Below are positions 1-9,522 of a stretch of DNA of 64,000 bases, piece after piece; position 1 is the first letter of the stretch; the number at the start of each line of letters is the position of its first letter. The notes beneath the pieces were generated by a model, which saw only the letters and a list, made by a program, of their open reading frames with translations, was not told the DNA's origin and did no database searches. Source of the DNA: RGIG1681 sp045648025 (GTDB taxonomy: Bacteria; Bacillota; Clostridia; Christensenellales; UBA1242); the NCBI GenBank assembly GCA_045648025.1, contig JAZRNH010000015.1, forward strand, positions 1 to 64,000. The letters are read 5' to 3'. The translations under genes were made by a program, and so were the position numbers.

Positions 1-134
1 AACAAATTTAGTATAATTTGTAAAAAATAATAAGTCAATCAACAACAAATTAAATAGCAATTTTTTGCAATTAAATTTAAAATATATTTTATTTTTTGCT
101 TGTAAATATTTGGCAAATGCATCATACTATTTTT

Positions 135-839
135 ATGAGAAAAAATATTTTTAAACTTATTTACAGATTTATTGTTATTGCTATGATAATTGCTGCTTGC
201 TCTCTGAAAACCACTCACGAAAATGGCGAACAAATTTGGTTTTTCACAATTCAAACAAATATCTTTGTGGCGATTTTAAATTTCTTTTTGATTGTTGACC
301 AAATTTTAATTTTCTGCCACAAAAAACCCATTTTTGAACCAACTGCCATTTTTGCAAAATTAAGAATTTTAGTCACTTTTTTCATCACCATCACTTGTTT
401 AATTTATTGTTTTGTTTTGGCACCTGCAGGTATGATATATAACAAAACTCCGTTTTTCACAATGTTTGATGTGCGAAACATTATTCTTCATATTGCCGTT
501 CCTATTTTGGCAATTGTTGATTATATTTTGTTTGGAACAAAAGGCTATATTTCATACAAACAAACTTGGGTATTTTTAATTTATCCAATCATATATTTTG
601 TTGCCGTTAATTTAAGAGTGTTGTTTGGCGGAAAACTATTTGTTTGCAACAATTCATATTATCCATACTTCTTTCTTGACCCGCACTTAGAAAATCAAGG
701 CTGGGCTATGGTTGCAATCTATGTTTCAGTTATCATTGTTTTGTTTTATGGACTTGCTTCACTTTACATTTATATCGACAAAAAACTTCAACAAAAACAA
801 ATCAAAAACAATTTAAAGCAACAAAAAAAGCCTGAATAA
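135..839 (+). CDS. Pr6Pr-family multi-pass membrane protein
   Basis: This 234-residue integral membrane protein has about six hydrophobic segments and a basic C-terminal tail rich in K and Q. The segment order, an early F-x-T-I-Q-T-N-I, a central LAPAG and a late YPYFFLD motif match what I recall of the Pr6Pr family, whose biochemical role is unknown. An upstream in-frame ATG-like start exists at 96, but the ATG at 135 places a hydrophobic segment right after a basic MRKNIFK start. No clear ribosome binding site precedes either start, and a weak -10-like TACTAT ends four bases before the ATG, so the message may be very short-leadered. The stop codon sits inside a terminator hairpin. Confidence 0.7.
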   Translation: MRKNIFKLIYRFIVIAMIIAACSLKTTHENGEQIWFFTIQTNIFVAILNFFLIVDQILIFCHKKPIFEPTAIFAKLRILVTFFITITCLIYCFVLAPAGMIYNKTPFFTMFDVRNIILHIAVPILAIVDYILFGTKGYISYKQTWVFLIYPIIYFVAVNLRVLFGGKLFVCNNSYYPYFFLDPHLENQGWAMVAIYVSVIIVLFYGLASLYIYIDKKLQQKQIKNNLKQQKKPE

Positions 840-853
840 TCAGGCTTTTTCTT
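823..853. terminator. Bidirectional intrinsic terminator
   Basis: A GCCTGA/TCAGGC hairpin is flanked by A and T runs. It overlaps the stop codon of the membrane protein gene and separates it from the convergent ATPase gene. Confidence 0.8.
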
Positions 854-857
854 TTTG

Positions 858-3488
858 TTATCTATCTTTAAATAGTTTCGCAAGAACAGGTTTTACAAGT
901 TCAATAACAAAGAAACCAGCAATTGTTATGCCCATAACTGCCAAGAATTGAACCATTGAAACAACTTCAAGACCAAAAGCAGAACCAACCACTGTGAAGA
1001 ACATTGGTATTTGAATCAAGAAAATCACAAGTGTTGAAAGATTCATAACTTTGTTTCCAAACAAACCTTTTTTAAATGAAAAGTCTTTAAGTTCTTTGCA
1101 GTTATAAGCAAATGTGAGTTCGGCAAGAACAACAGACAAAAGAGCAAGGGTCATAGCAATTTCATAGCCATACCAATTTTCTGCAACAAAGAACACAGCA
1201 AGTGACAATGCTGATTCAATAACAGCTGTCGCAATAATCATTGAAATCATAAATGGAGTAAACACTTTTTTGTTCAAGCCATTAGGTTTTCTCTTCATTG
1301 CTTTTTTGTCATTTTTCTCAAATGCCAGAGCAATTGAAGGAATCGTGTCAGCAACAATATCAATATACAAAATATGAAGTGGCGAAATGATATCTTTCAT
1401 CATAATCATACCAACAATAATCAAAAAGATTTCAGCAAAGTTTGAAGAAAGGTTATAAAGAATTGTTCTAACCACATTGCTATAAATTCTTCGTCCCTCT
1501 TCAACAGCGGTAACAATTGTTGCAAAGCTGTCGTCCATCAAAATAATATCAGCAACATTTTTTGTAACATCAGTTCCCGCTTTACCCATACCAATACCAA
1601 CATGGGCAAGTTTGAGTGCAGGAGCATCATTAACACCATCACCTGTCATTGCAACAACCTTTCCAGCAGACTGAAAAGCTCTTACAATTCTAACTTTATG
1701 CTCTGGTGTAACTCTTGCATAAACCGTATATTTTTTAACAAAACTAACAAGTTCGTCATCGGTAAGCCCATCAATTGCTTTTCCTTCAACACCTTGGGTG
1801 TCGTCTTTTGCAATGCCAACTTCAATTGCAATTGCCATAGCAGTTGCCAAACTGTCACCAGTAATCATAATTGGTCGCATTTTAGCTTCTTTACACATTT
1901 TAACAGCTTCTTTAACACCATCTTTTGGAGGGTCAACCAAGCCACAAATTCCAACTAAAATTAAATTGTTTTCATCTTCTGGTCCGAACTCTTCTTTGTT
2001 TGAAACCTTTTTATAAGCATAAGCCAAAACTTTGTAAGCTTTTTTGCTCATTGCTTTTTCTTTTGCTAAATATTTATTAGCAACAAGTTTTGTCATTTTA
2101 ACAACTTTGCCATTTTTATAATAACCATCACACTTTGAAAGCACAGCAGCAAGGCTTCCCTTTGTCATCATATAATATTCATCATCAAACTTGTTGATTG
2201 TGCTCATCATTTTTCTGCTAGAATCAAATGGAATTTCATTAACTCTTGTATGAGCAACTCTAAGTGAATCAAGTGAAATATTGATATTATACAAATATTT
2301 ACTAAGAGCAATTTCAACAGGGTCACCAATAAATTCACCCTTTGCTTTAATATCAACTTCATTGTCGTTGCAAAGACCCATAATGTTGTTTATCATTTCA
2401 AGCTCTTGATAATTCTTTTTAACATCAAGATAGGTTTTTTCATTTGCAAAAATTTCAACAAGAGTCATTTGGTTTGTTGTGATTGTTCCAGTTTTGTCAG
2501 AACAAATAATTTGTGTTGCACCAAGAGTTTCAATTGCAGCAAGTTGTTTTACAATGGTTTTTCTTTTGCTCATTTGTTGAACACCAATTGTAAGAGTTGC
2601 AGTAATGGAAACCGGCAGAACTTCAGGAACAGCCGCCAACACCATAGAAATACAAAGCATAATAATTGCCATTGTGTCTTTGCCAACAACAAGTCCATAA
2701 CAAAGTGTTGCGGCAATCAATATACAAGCAACAACAGTGATAAATCCACTAACCTTTTTGATTTTAACTTGAAGTGGAGTAAGTGCTTCATCAGCCGCAT
2801 CCAAACTTCCAGCAATTTTTCCAAGTTCGGTATCCATTCCTGTTGCAAAAACAATTGCTTCAATTTTTCCATTAACAACACTTGTTCCAGAAAACACAAT
2901 GTTGATTTGGTCTTGAATAAGTTTGTCACCTTTCAAAACTTCTTCATCTTTTTCAACCTGCAAACTTTCACCAGTTAAAATTGATTCATCAACTTTTGCA
3001 TTAATAGCTTTCAAAACTCTTGCATCAGCAGGAACTTTGTCACCGGCATCAAGTTGAATTATGTCACCAACAACTAAATCTTTTGTATCAATTTCAACCC
3101 AAACACCATCTCTTTTAACCTGCACCTTTGATGCTGACATTGTTTTTAGTGCATCAATTGCATTTTCGGATTTCAGTTCTTGAAAGAATCCCATAAAAAT
3201 ATTAACCGTGATACAGCTAAAAATTACAATTGATTCAACAATAGATTCATCGTTTACAATTGAATAAACAAGTGATACTATGCCAACCAAAATAAGAAGC
3301 AGCACCATCATATTTGAAAACTGACCAAAAAATATTTTGAGTGGACTTTTTTTGTTTTTTTCTTTCAAAACATTTTCGCCGTGAATTTGAAGCCTTTCTT
3401 CTGCCTCAGTTTGAGATAAACCCTTTGCTGAAGAATTTAATGATTGAAAAGCTTCTTCATTTGTCATTTCATAAAACTTTTTCTTCAT
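858..3488 (-). CDS. P-type cation-transporting ATPase (calcium/cation type)
   Basis: This 876-residue P2-type ATPase should couple ATP hydrolysis to cation export across the membrane. Visible are an N-terminal actuator with TGES near residue 172, the phosphorylation motif DKTGT near 330, GDGVNDAP near 615, and about ten membrane segments. The M4 motif reads PEVLP rather than the PEGLP of Ca2+ pumps, and M6 reads YIDIVADTIPS instead of N-L-V-T-D, so the ion specificity may differ from the second ATPase at 18054. The start at 3488 is chosen because AGGAG lies 8 bases upstream; a start seven codons earlier lacks this. The gene stands alone. No riboswitch is seen upstream. Confidence 0.93.
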   Translation of the reverse strand: MKKKFYEMTNEEAFQSLNSSAKGLSQTEAEERLQIHGENVLKEKNKKSPLKIFFGQFSNMMVLLLILVGIVSLVYSIVNDESIVESIVIFSCITVNIFMGFFQELKSENAIDALKTMSASKVQVKRDGVWVEIDTKDLVVGDIIQLDAGDKVPADARVLKAINAKVDESILTGESLQVEKDEEVLKGDKLIQDQINIVFSGTSVVNGKIEAIVFATGMDTELGKIAGSLDAADEALTPLQVKIKKVSGFITVVACILIAATLCYGLVVGKDTMAIIMLCISMVLAAVPEVLPVSITATLTIGVQQMSKRKTIVKQLAAIETLGATQIICSDKTGTITTNQMTLVEIFANEKTYLDVKKNYQELEMINNIMGLCNDNEVDIKAKGEFIGDPVEIALSKYLYNINISLDSLRVAHTRVNEIPFDSSRKMMSTINKFDDEYYMMTKGSLAAVLSKCDGYYKNGKVVKMTKLVANKYLAKEKAMSKKAYKVLAYAYKKVSNKEEFGPEDENNLILVGICGLVDPPKDGVKEAVKMCKEAKMRPIMITGDSLATAMAIAIEVGIAKDDTQGVEGKAIDGLTDDELVSFVKKYTVYARVTPEHKVRIVRAFQSAGKVVAMTGDGVNDAPALKLAHVGIGMGKAGTDVTKNVADIILMDDSFATIVTAVEEGRRIYSNVVRTILYNLSSNFAEIFLIIVGMIMMKDIISPLHILYIDIVADTIPSIALAFEKNDKKAMKRKPNGLNKKVFTPFMISMIIATAVIESALSLAVFFVAENWYGYEIAMTLALLSVVLAELTFAYNCKELKDFSFKKGLFGNKVMNLSTLVIFLIQIPMFFTVVGSAFGLEVVSMVQFLAVMGITIAGFFVIELVKPVLAKLFKDR

Positions 3489-3665
3489 AAAACACTCTCC
3501 TAATACCAAAATAATAGCACAAATTAAAATTACTCACAAAATAAATCCTAGTGATTTATGTTTAAAATCTGCAAAAATTGAGTTTTGGGGGTCAAATTAT
3601 GCCGTTTTTTTGTAAATTTTGGTGTTTTTATATAAATTACTATTCCATTTTTGTTTGTTTTATGT

Positions 3666-3671
3666 TATAAT
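3666..3671 (+). promoter_or_regulatory. -10 box of vanY-like gene
   Basis: A perfect TATAAT lies 27 bases before the start codon. The -35 region (TTCCAT at 3643) is poor. An AAGGAG ribosome binding site follows at about 3684. Confidence 0.5.
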
Positions 3672-3697
3672 ATCATTACAATTAAGGAGTGTGACTT

Positions 3698-4372
3698 ATG
3701 GATAAATATTTATGGATTGTAAATAAACAAAAACATTATAATAAAGAAGCCGCTGAAAAATTTAACTATGTTCCTTATAAAGATGAAGATGGCGAATCTT
3801 TTCTTGAAGAAAAAACATATGCAGCATACAATGAACTTGCAGAATATTTAAAGCAAACCTACGGCATTGTTTTGGAAGTTATTTCTGCTGGAAGATCTCT
3901 TGAAACACAACAATCAGTTTATAACCACTTTTTAGCAAAAAAAGGACAAGAGTGGACAGAAAATCATGTTGCCCTTCCTGGAACAAGCGAACACCACACA
4001 GGTTTAGCTCTTGATGTTAACCCACATGGTTTAAAACCAAAAATGGTTCAAAAACTTATTGATAAAACCCCAGCCCTCAAAAGATATTTTGATAAACAAG
4101 AAAGAGAGAGCGGCAAACTTGATGAAATGTATCACACCCTTCACAATGTTTTGCCATACTATGGTTTTATTTTAAGATATACCGATGACAAAAAACCAAT
4201 AACTGGTTACAATGGTGAAAGATGGCATATTAGATTTGTTGGAAAAGAACTTGCAAGAGAAATCACCGATAGTGGTTTATGTTTAGAAGAATTCGTTAAA
4301 AAATTTGAACAACAAAAACCTGCTGGTGGCGGAAGCGGAATGGGTGAAGAATCTGGCGGACCATCAATGTAA
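3698..4372 (+). CDS. VanY-type D-alanyl-D-alanine carboxypeptidase/dipeptidase
   Basis: The 224-residue protein carries the zinc-peptidase signature of the VanY/DdpX (peptidase M15B) family: SEHHTGLALD at about residues 96-105 and RWHIRF near 174-179, giving the two histidines, the aspartate and the general base region. Such enzymes trim peptidoglycan stem peptides. The protein has no signal peptide or membrane anchor, unusual for an enzyme acting on the wall, so it may act on cytoplasmic peptides or precursors. The C-terminus is a glycine/serine-rich tail ending GGPSM. It is preceded by AAGGAG and followed directly by a strong terminator, so it is monocistronic. Confidence 0.85.
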   Translation: MDKYLWIVNKQKHYNKEAAEKFNYVPYKDEDGESFLEEKTYAAYNELAEYLKQTYGIVLEVISAGRSLETQQSVYNHFLAKKGQEWTENHVALPGTSEHHTGLALDVNPHGLKPKMVQKLIDKTPALKRYFDKQERESGKLDEMYHTLHNVLPYYGFILRYTDDKKPITGYNGERWHIRFVGKELAREITDSGLCLEEFVKKFEQQKPAGGGSGMGEESGGPSM

Positions 4373-4380
4373 AGCAACAA

Positions 4381-4414
4381 AAAAAGAGAGCAAAAATCGC
4401 TCTCTTTTTATTTT
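4381..4414 (+). terminator. Intrinsic terminator
   Basis: AAAAAGAGAGC pairs with GCTCTCTTTTT, followed by a T-rich tract, directly after the VanY-like gene. Confidence 0.85.
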
Positions 4415-4418
4415 GTTT

Positions 4419-4952
4419 TTATTCAGCAGTTTCTTCTTCGCTTTTTTCAACTTTTTCAATGTTTTTAAATCTGCCCAGTTTTGTCAAAACAATAATTGTA
4501 ACTGATGTTGTTAAAAGCAATAAACCAAGACCAGCCATAACAATTGCAACAACAGTCACCGCTTCGTTTGCTGGACATTCAAATTCAAGTTGAACAACGG
4601 TGCCGTCACCATAACCATATTTGAGCAAAAGTTCATAAGGATTAACTTTTCCTGCATATTGATATCCCGCAACTTCACTATCTTCATAAATAATATAGAG
4701 TTCTTTATCTCTAATTTCATATTGATAATCTTTTTTAATGGTTGTTCCCCAAATTTTTTCTTCAATGGCAACTGTATCATCATCAATAAAATAACAGTTA
4801 ACATAAATTCCAAAATCGTCAAGTTCATCAGACTTATAAACTGTTCCGTGATCAAGAGAAGCAACAACAATAATTGCTGCGATTCCAAACACAAACATCA
4901 TTGATGAAACAAAAAATAATGGTAATCTTAAAAATCTAAGTAATTTTTTCAT
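4419..4952 (-). CDS. Two-pass membrane protein, function unknown
   Basis: This 177-residue protein has a hydrophobic segment at about residues 10-32, a roughly 100-residue polar, acidic and beta-rich region probably outside the cell, and a second hydrophobic segment near 135-160, followed by a short cytoplasmic tail rich in K and E. I do not recognise the family. The start at 4952 is preferred over one two codons upstream because GGAGG is 7 bases before it, whereas the earlier ATG nearly abuts the GGAGG. It appears to be a single-gene unit between terminators. Confidence 0.7.
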   Translation of the reverse strand: MKKLLRFLRLPLFFVSSMMFVFGIAAIIVVASLDHGTVYKSDELDDFGIYVNCYFIDDDTVAIEEKIWGTTIKKDYQYEIRDKELYIIYEDSEVAGYQYAGKVNPYELLLKYGYGDGTVVQLEFECPANEAVTVVAIVMAGLGLLLLTTSVTIIVLTKLGRFKNIEKVEKSEEETAE

Positions 4953-5009
4953 AAACATACCTCCGTATAAGTTTATTATATTTATCTATTATTTTGCCGT
5001 CAACAAAAT

Positions 5010-5034
5010 AAAAAAGACCTTTCGGTCTTTTTTT
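5010..5034 (-). terminator. Intrinsic terminator after cofE-like gene
   Basis: AAAAAAGACC-TTTC-GGTCTTTTTT hairpin immediately downstream of the minus-strand gene that ends at 5036. Confidence 0.85.
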
Positions 5035-5035
5035 A

Positions 5036-6217
5036 TTATTCAGTTGCATAGTTATCAAAATAACCAGTAATCAATACAATTGGAGTTCCCTTATCACCAC
5101 TTCCAGAAACAAGGTCAGAAAGCGAACCAACAAGGTCTGTGATTCTTCTTGGAGTTGTTCCAAGAGAAATCTTGCTTGTTTTTAAATCTTTTTCTTTGTT
5201 TTTAATAATTTCTCTAATTTCTTTTTCAGCAGCTTCACCTTTAAGCTCACCAATATTATTGTCTGCAACATATTTAAGTTTGATTTCGCTAGGTGTTCCA
5301 ACAAGACCATCAGTAAATCCAGGGCTAACAACTGGGTCAGCAAGTTCCCAAATTCCACCAACAGGATCTTTAAATGCACCGTCACCATAAACCATACATT
5401 CAATTGTTTTGCCTGTTCTCTTTTTCATTTCAGCTTGAAGTTTTTCAGCAAACTCTTGACCCATTCTTGGGAAGAGTTTAAGTTGACCATCTTTTGATTT
5501 GTTTGAACCAAGAACACCATAATCTTCATGGTAACCGTGTTCTGTTGATGGCTCACTCAAAATATCGGTAAGTGAACATACAATTTCACCACCATTGTTT
5601 TGAAGAAGCTTTTTGTTTCTAAATCTTGAGTGGATATCAGCATTAATAACTTTCTTTGTATATTTCAAAATTTCAAGTGGGTCATTGCTTAAAATAACTT
5701 TTGCCTTTCCACCACAAATATCAAGATATGTTTTAATGTAGTCCATACCAGTAAATGGATGTTCAACACTACCAACAATTTTATAAAATTCGTCACTGGT
5801 GTATGCTTTATCAAAAGTATAAATTCCAAGTTCATAAAGTTTGTCAATTGAAACAAGTGGGTTACCAACTTCATCAAAAGGATAAGAAAGTTGAATCACA
5901 AGTTCGTCAACACCTTTGATGATTCCTTCCAAAATTCCAGTAAATCTATTTCTTGAAAGAATTGGAAAAATAAGACCAACAGTGCCACTTCCAAATTTTG
6001 CTCTAACATCATTAGCAATATCATCAGTTGTTGCAAAGTTGCCTTGGCTTTTTGCAAGAACAGCTTCTGTTACCGCAATAATGTCTTTATCTTTTAAATT
6101 AATGTTTCTCTCATTAACAGTTGCAAGAACAGAATCAGCAACAATATTAACAAGGTCGTCACCTGGACGAATAATTGGTGCTCTAACACCAAAAGCACAA
6201 GTTCCGTAAGTTCTCAT
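5036..6217 (-). CDS. CofE-like gamma-glutamyl ligase (F420-0:glutamate ligase family)
   Basis: The 393-residue protein belongs by its N-terminal region (GDDLVNIVADSV, then DIIAVTEAVLAKSQG, then GLIFPILSRNRF) to the coenzyme F420-0:L-glutamate ligase (CofE/FbiB) family, which joins glutamate by a gamma-linkage using GTP. It is longer than archaeal CofE (about 250 residues), as in a long clostridial branch I recall. No other F420 genes are in the window, and such bacteria are not known to make F420. A CofE homologue serves as folylglutamate ligase in Chlamydia, so a folate role is an alternative. The ATG at 6217 has an AGGAGG upstream. Confidence 0.8.
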   Translation of the reverse strand: MRTYGTCAFGVRAPIIRPGDDLVNIVADSVLATVNERNINLKDKDIIAVTEAVLAKSQGNFATTDDIANDVRAKFGSGTVGLIFPILSRNRFTGILEGIIKGVDELVIQLSYPFDEVGNPLVSIDKLYELGIYTFDKAYTSDEFYKIVGSVEHPFTGMDYIKTYLDICGGKAKVILSNDPLEILKYTKKVINADIHSRFRNKKLLQNNGGEIVCSLTDILSEPSTEHGYHEDYGVLGSNKSKDGQLKLFPRMGQEFAEKLQAEMKKRTGKTIECMVYGDGAFKDPVGGIWELADPVVSPGFTDGLVGTPSEIKLKYVADNNIGELKGEAAEKEIREIIKNKEKDLKTSKISLGTTPRRITDLVGSLSDLVSGSGDKGTPIVLITGYFDNYATE

Positions 6218-6354
6218 AATTTTACCTCCTTAGTAAAACAACAAATATATTTTAATTTTTTTAAAAGACTGCTGTCAAATAAATGAACCCCTCACTCAAA
6301 ACTTTTTCAACTTTGTAACAGCTTCACATAAAGCCGTCAAAAGCTTGAATATTC

Positions 6355-6383
6355 TTGACTTTACCCCACCAAAATATGATATT
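6355..6383 (+). promoter_or_regulatory. Promoter of the large protease-like gene
   Basis: TTGACT (6355-6360), 17-base spacer, GATATT (6378-6383), with further TATTAT-like sequence next to it. The start codon is 30 bases downstream. Confidence 0.5.
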
Positions 6384-6413
6384 ATTAAATCAAGTAAACA
6401 CTTTGGAGTTTTT

Positions 6414-9400
6414 ATGAACATAAAAGAAATTTTAGATAAAATTGCAGAAGGTTTAAAACAAACTTCCCCTACCAATAATGATGGGGATTTTGACAATGAA
6501 AAACCATATTCTGTTGTTATCCCAAAAACTGAACAAGAAATCAGAGATGATTATTTAAAAAGTTATACAACTCTTTTTGAAACATATCATATTCCCGATA
6601 TTGAAGAAGTATTAGAAAATCAAAACACACAATTAACAAAAATTTTTACACATTTATTTGTGTTTCTCAACAATAAAGATAATCAACTTATAAGTTCTGA
6701 TGGACAAGTGTTCACAAAAACTAGCATTGCAGTTGCTGCACAATCACTTCTTCCACAACTTTTCAAGTTAAACCAACTTGGACTTGCCAATATATCAATT
6801 GACGAAGATTCAAAAGAAACTTTTAAAAAAGCTGCTGATTACTTTTTAAACTTAAATGGTTTAATTTCAAATTCAACTGGCATTTACACATTGCAAGACA
6901 CAAAAGACTTTATTGAAGTTATGGATGACTTAATTAAAAAAATTGAAGGTGTTTTTGCAAGTGCAAATCTTGGTGATGCTTATACAATTGATTATTCAAA
7001 CTTCATTTACAATTTAAATGCCTGTCGCACAAATATTCAAAGTTTGTATGAAAAGGCATTTTCAGAAGCTGAAAGTTTAACCAAATTTAATGACTCAAAT
7101 GATTCTATTGAAAATCATTTAGATGAAATAGTTTTAACCGAAACAGATTCTTCATCTGTCGCAAGTCATATAAACACTTTCATTTCACAATACGAAACAA
7201 AACATCATGATTTTTCAAGACTTGCAACCGTGTTAAAAAACTATGAACTTTTAAGCAAACAAGAACTTGCTTCTTACTTGCTTGAATTTGGAAACATATC
7301 AGTCGATGGCGAAGATTTTTTAAGAGGATTTTTGCTTTCGCATAACATCTCTTCTATGGTTAGAGAATTTTCTTCAATTATGCACGAAGTTAAAACATTT
7401 AAAGAATCATCTGGCAAATTTTCTTATTCACAAATTGATCCTGAGGCTTTTGACATTTTGAAAACAGTTGTTCAAAAAACAAGCTTTCCAGAAGTCGATT
7501 TTGTGGAATCTGTAAAAGATTTATTTAACACATCGTCATCAACAGTTATTGATATGCCAAAATTTATTTTGACACTAAGATCTCATTTGATGGACAATCC
7601 AATTTTTAACGGTATTTTAACAACTAAAAATCTTTCAAATGAAAATTTTGAAATGTTTGCAACCAAAGAAAACATTATGTCGCTTATAAGTTGTGTTTGT
7701 GAAGCTTTAAATGAATATTATCAAAATTCTCCGCTTTCAGTTCACACAAACCTTAAATTTGATGCAACTCAAGAATACCCTGCTGGTATGGAATCTGTTC
7801 CTCTTGCAGCACTTTCACATTCACTAAACACTTACACTTTAAAAATTTATGAAAATTCAATTGAAAAAGCAATTGAGAAACACAAAGATAATCCTATCTT
7901 TTTATTTGAATTTATTGTTACAAGCATTATTCATGAATTTGGACACTATGCCGACTTAGTTTCAAACTTTACAGATAACAATAATCAAAATAAACAAGAA
8001 GATGAAAAATCAAACATTTTATCTAGATTAGATTTTTCAACATTATTACTCTTAACACTTACAAGTCCATCTATTCAAGAATATTTAAATTCAAACGAAA
8101 TATTTAAATCTGCAAGTGAAGAAAAAAAACTTAAATATATATATGTTTTGGTTAATGATTTAAAAAACATTTTAAACTATAACGAATATGCTGATGACAA
8201 AAAAGAAATGTTTGCAAGATATTTTTCTTACGAAACAATGGATATGCTTTTGGATCTTTTGAAAGTCACCCCAACCATAAACCCAGAAAATATAGAATAT
8301 TTAAAATCACACTTGCACGAATCTGCTTCAATTATTTCTTCGTCAAAAGAATTTCAAATTGAATCAAACAAAGCAAGAGAACTTTTGAAAAATTTAAGCG
8401 AAGAATTAAGCTCAGTTATTGATCCAATTTATCTTTCAAGATTACTCACAAAATGGGAAAATATTCCTGCTTTTAATTTAAACTTTGATGGATTAGTAAA
8501 TCCTGTAAGCATAAGTGACTTTGATAAAAAATCAAAACAACTTTTAGAAAGTTATATTGCATCACTTTCACCTAACCAAGTGAGTGAACTTGCAGTGGCA
8601 TCAATTGACAGAAAATGTCCTGAACTTTTTGATTTTATTTGCAAACACATTGATTCACTTGATCACAATATGATAAAAGCAAATGAAAGCAACTCTTTAA
8701 CACTTTCAAAAATTGACGAACTTGTCAAAACACTTGATGAATCAATGGCGACCGCAGATCAATCCGTTTCAATGGAAAGTGTTTGCAAATTTATTTATAA
8801 TGAAATTTTTAAATTAAACATACAAAGCCCATCAATAAACAAATATCTTTCTCAAATTTTAAATCTTGCTGATGAAGCAAAAAAATGTGATGCTTTGATA
8901 TTTAATAAAGAATTGGCGATGAATTCAATTTATGAGAAATTAATAGTGTCTCTTGCAAACCTTGATGAAGAACTCTTTAAAAACACACCTGCAATTGTGC
9001 AAATTTATAATTCTATCAACCAAGATATTGAACCAATTATTAAACTTGTTGAAGAACGAGCAAATGTTGATGAAAATAAACTTTCTGCATATAATATCGA
9101 TTTTAAAAATAGTGAAATTTTTAAGTATCTAAGTGACGAAAAATTTAAAGAAATTTTTGATTACTTTATAAAAACTCAAAATCTAAATGCGATTTATTTA
9201 TTAACATATAATCTTCCATATCACAGAGAAGAATATTCTAGGTTTAATAATTCTGATACAGCAAATTTAGATTATTATGCAAAAGAATTAATGAGCCTTC
9301 CAAAAACAAAAAAGCTTTCAAAATGTTATATCGAAACATTTAGTGGCTTATGCCATTATTTAGATGATGAATCTGAAATTGCAAAAGCTGCTCGTCAAGA

Positions 9401-9512
9401 AAAAGAACTTATAATAAATGAATTTGACCAAATGAACGAATATATTGATGAGACATTTGTTAAACCATCAATACCAGCACTTCCTGATGGAACACAAAAT
9501 TCAAACGAATAG
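6414..9512 (+). CDS. Large putative zinc metallopeptidase, otherwise unknown
   Basis: This 1032-residue, mainly alpha-helical, soluble-looking protein has no signal peptide or membrane segment. The one clear motif is HEFGH at about residues 506-510, the zinc-binding HExxH of zincin peptidases, within a hydrophobic IIHEFGHYAD context. About 90 residues later ADDKKEMFARYF contains an E that could be the third zinc ligand, as in gluzincins. The flanks are N-, S- and K-rich and resemble nothing I know. A GGAG 6 bases before the ATG at 6414 decides the start; an in-frame upstream ATG at 6345 lies before the promoter. The isomerase gene follows 10 bases after its stop, so they may be cotranscribed. 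Confidence 0.75.
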   Translation: MNIKEILDKIAEGLKQTSPTNNDGDFDNEKPYSVVIPKTEQEIRDDYLKSYTTLFETYHIPDIEEVLENQNTQLTKIFTHLFVFLNNKDNQLISSDGQVFTKTSIAVAAQSLLPQLFKLNQLGLANISIDEDSKETFKKAADYFLNLNGLISNSTGIYTLQDTKDFIEVMDDLIKKIEGVFASANLGDAYTIDYSNFIYNLNACRTNIQSLYEKAFSEAESLTKFNDSNDSIENHLDEIVLTETDSSSVASHINTFISQYETKHHDFSRLATVLKNYELLSKQELASYLLEFGNISVDGEDFLRGFLLSHNISSMVREFSSIMHEVKTFKESSGKFSYSQIDPEAFDILKTVVQKTSFPEVDFVESVKDLFNTSSSTVIDMPKFILTLRSHLMDNPIFNGILTTKNLSNENFEMFATKENIMSLISCVCEALNEYYQNSPLSVHTNLKFDATQEYPAGMESVPLAALSHSLNTYTLKIYENSIEKAIEKHKDNPIFLFEFIVTSIIHEFGHYADLVSNFTDNNNQNKQEDEKSNILSRLDFSTLLLLTLTSPSIQEYLNSNEIFKSASEEKKLKYIYVLVNDLKNILNYNEYADDKKEMFARYFSYETMDMLLDLLKVTPTINPENIEYLKSHLHESASIISSSKEFQIESNKARELLKNLSEELSSVIDPIYLSRLLTKWENIPAFNLNFDGLVNPVSISDFDKKSKQLLESYIASLSPNQVSELAVASIDRKCPELFDFICKHIDSLDHNMIKANESNSLTLSKIDELVKTLDESMATADQSVSMESVCKFIYNEIFKLNIQSPSINKYLSQILNLADEAKKCDALIFNKELAMNSIYEKLIVSLANLDEELFKNTPAIVQIYNSINQDIEPIIKLVEERANVDENKLSAYNIDFKNSEIFKYLSDEKFKEIFDYFIKTQNLNAIYLLTYNLPYHREEYSRFNNSDTANLDYYAKELMSLPKTKKLSKCYIETFSGLCHYLDDESEIAKAARQEKELIINEFDQMNEYIDETFVKPSIPALPDGTQNSNE

Positions 9513-9522
9513 GAAACAAATT

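Noticed and set aside
2406..2978. 190-codon antisense frame within the first ATPase
   Set aside because: Antisense shadow of a conserved gene; Asn/Ser/Cys-rich translation typical of the reverse strand here.
3618..3690. Short frame starting with ATG after GGGGG (MPFFCKF..., about 23 codons)
   Set aside because: It ends inside the promoter region of the VanY-like gene and has no conserved feature; chance in AT-rich DNA.
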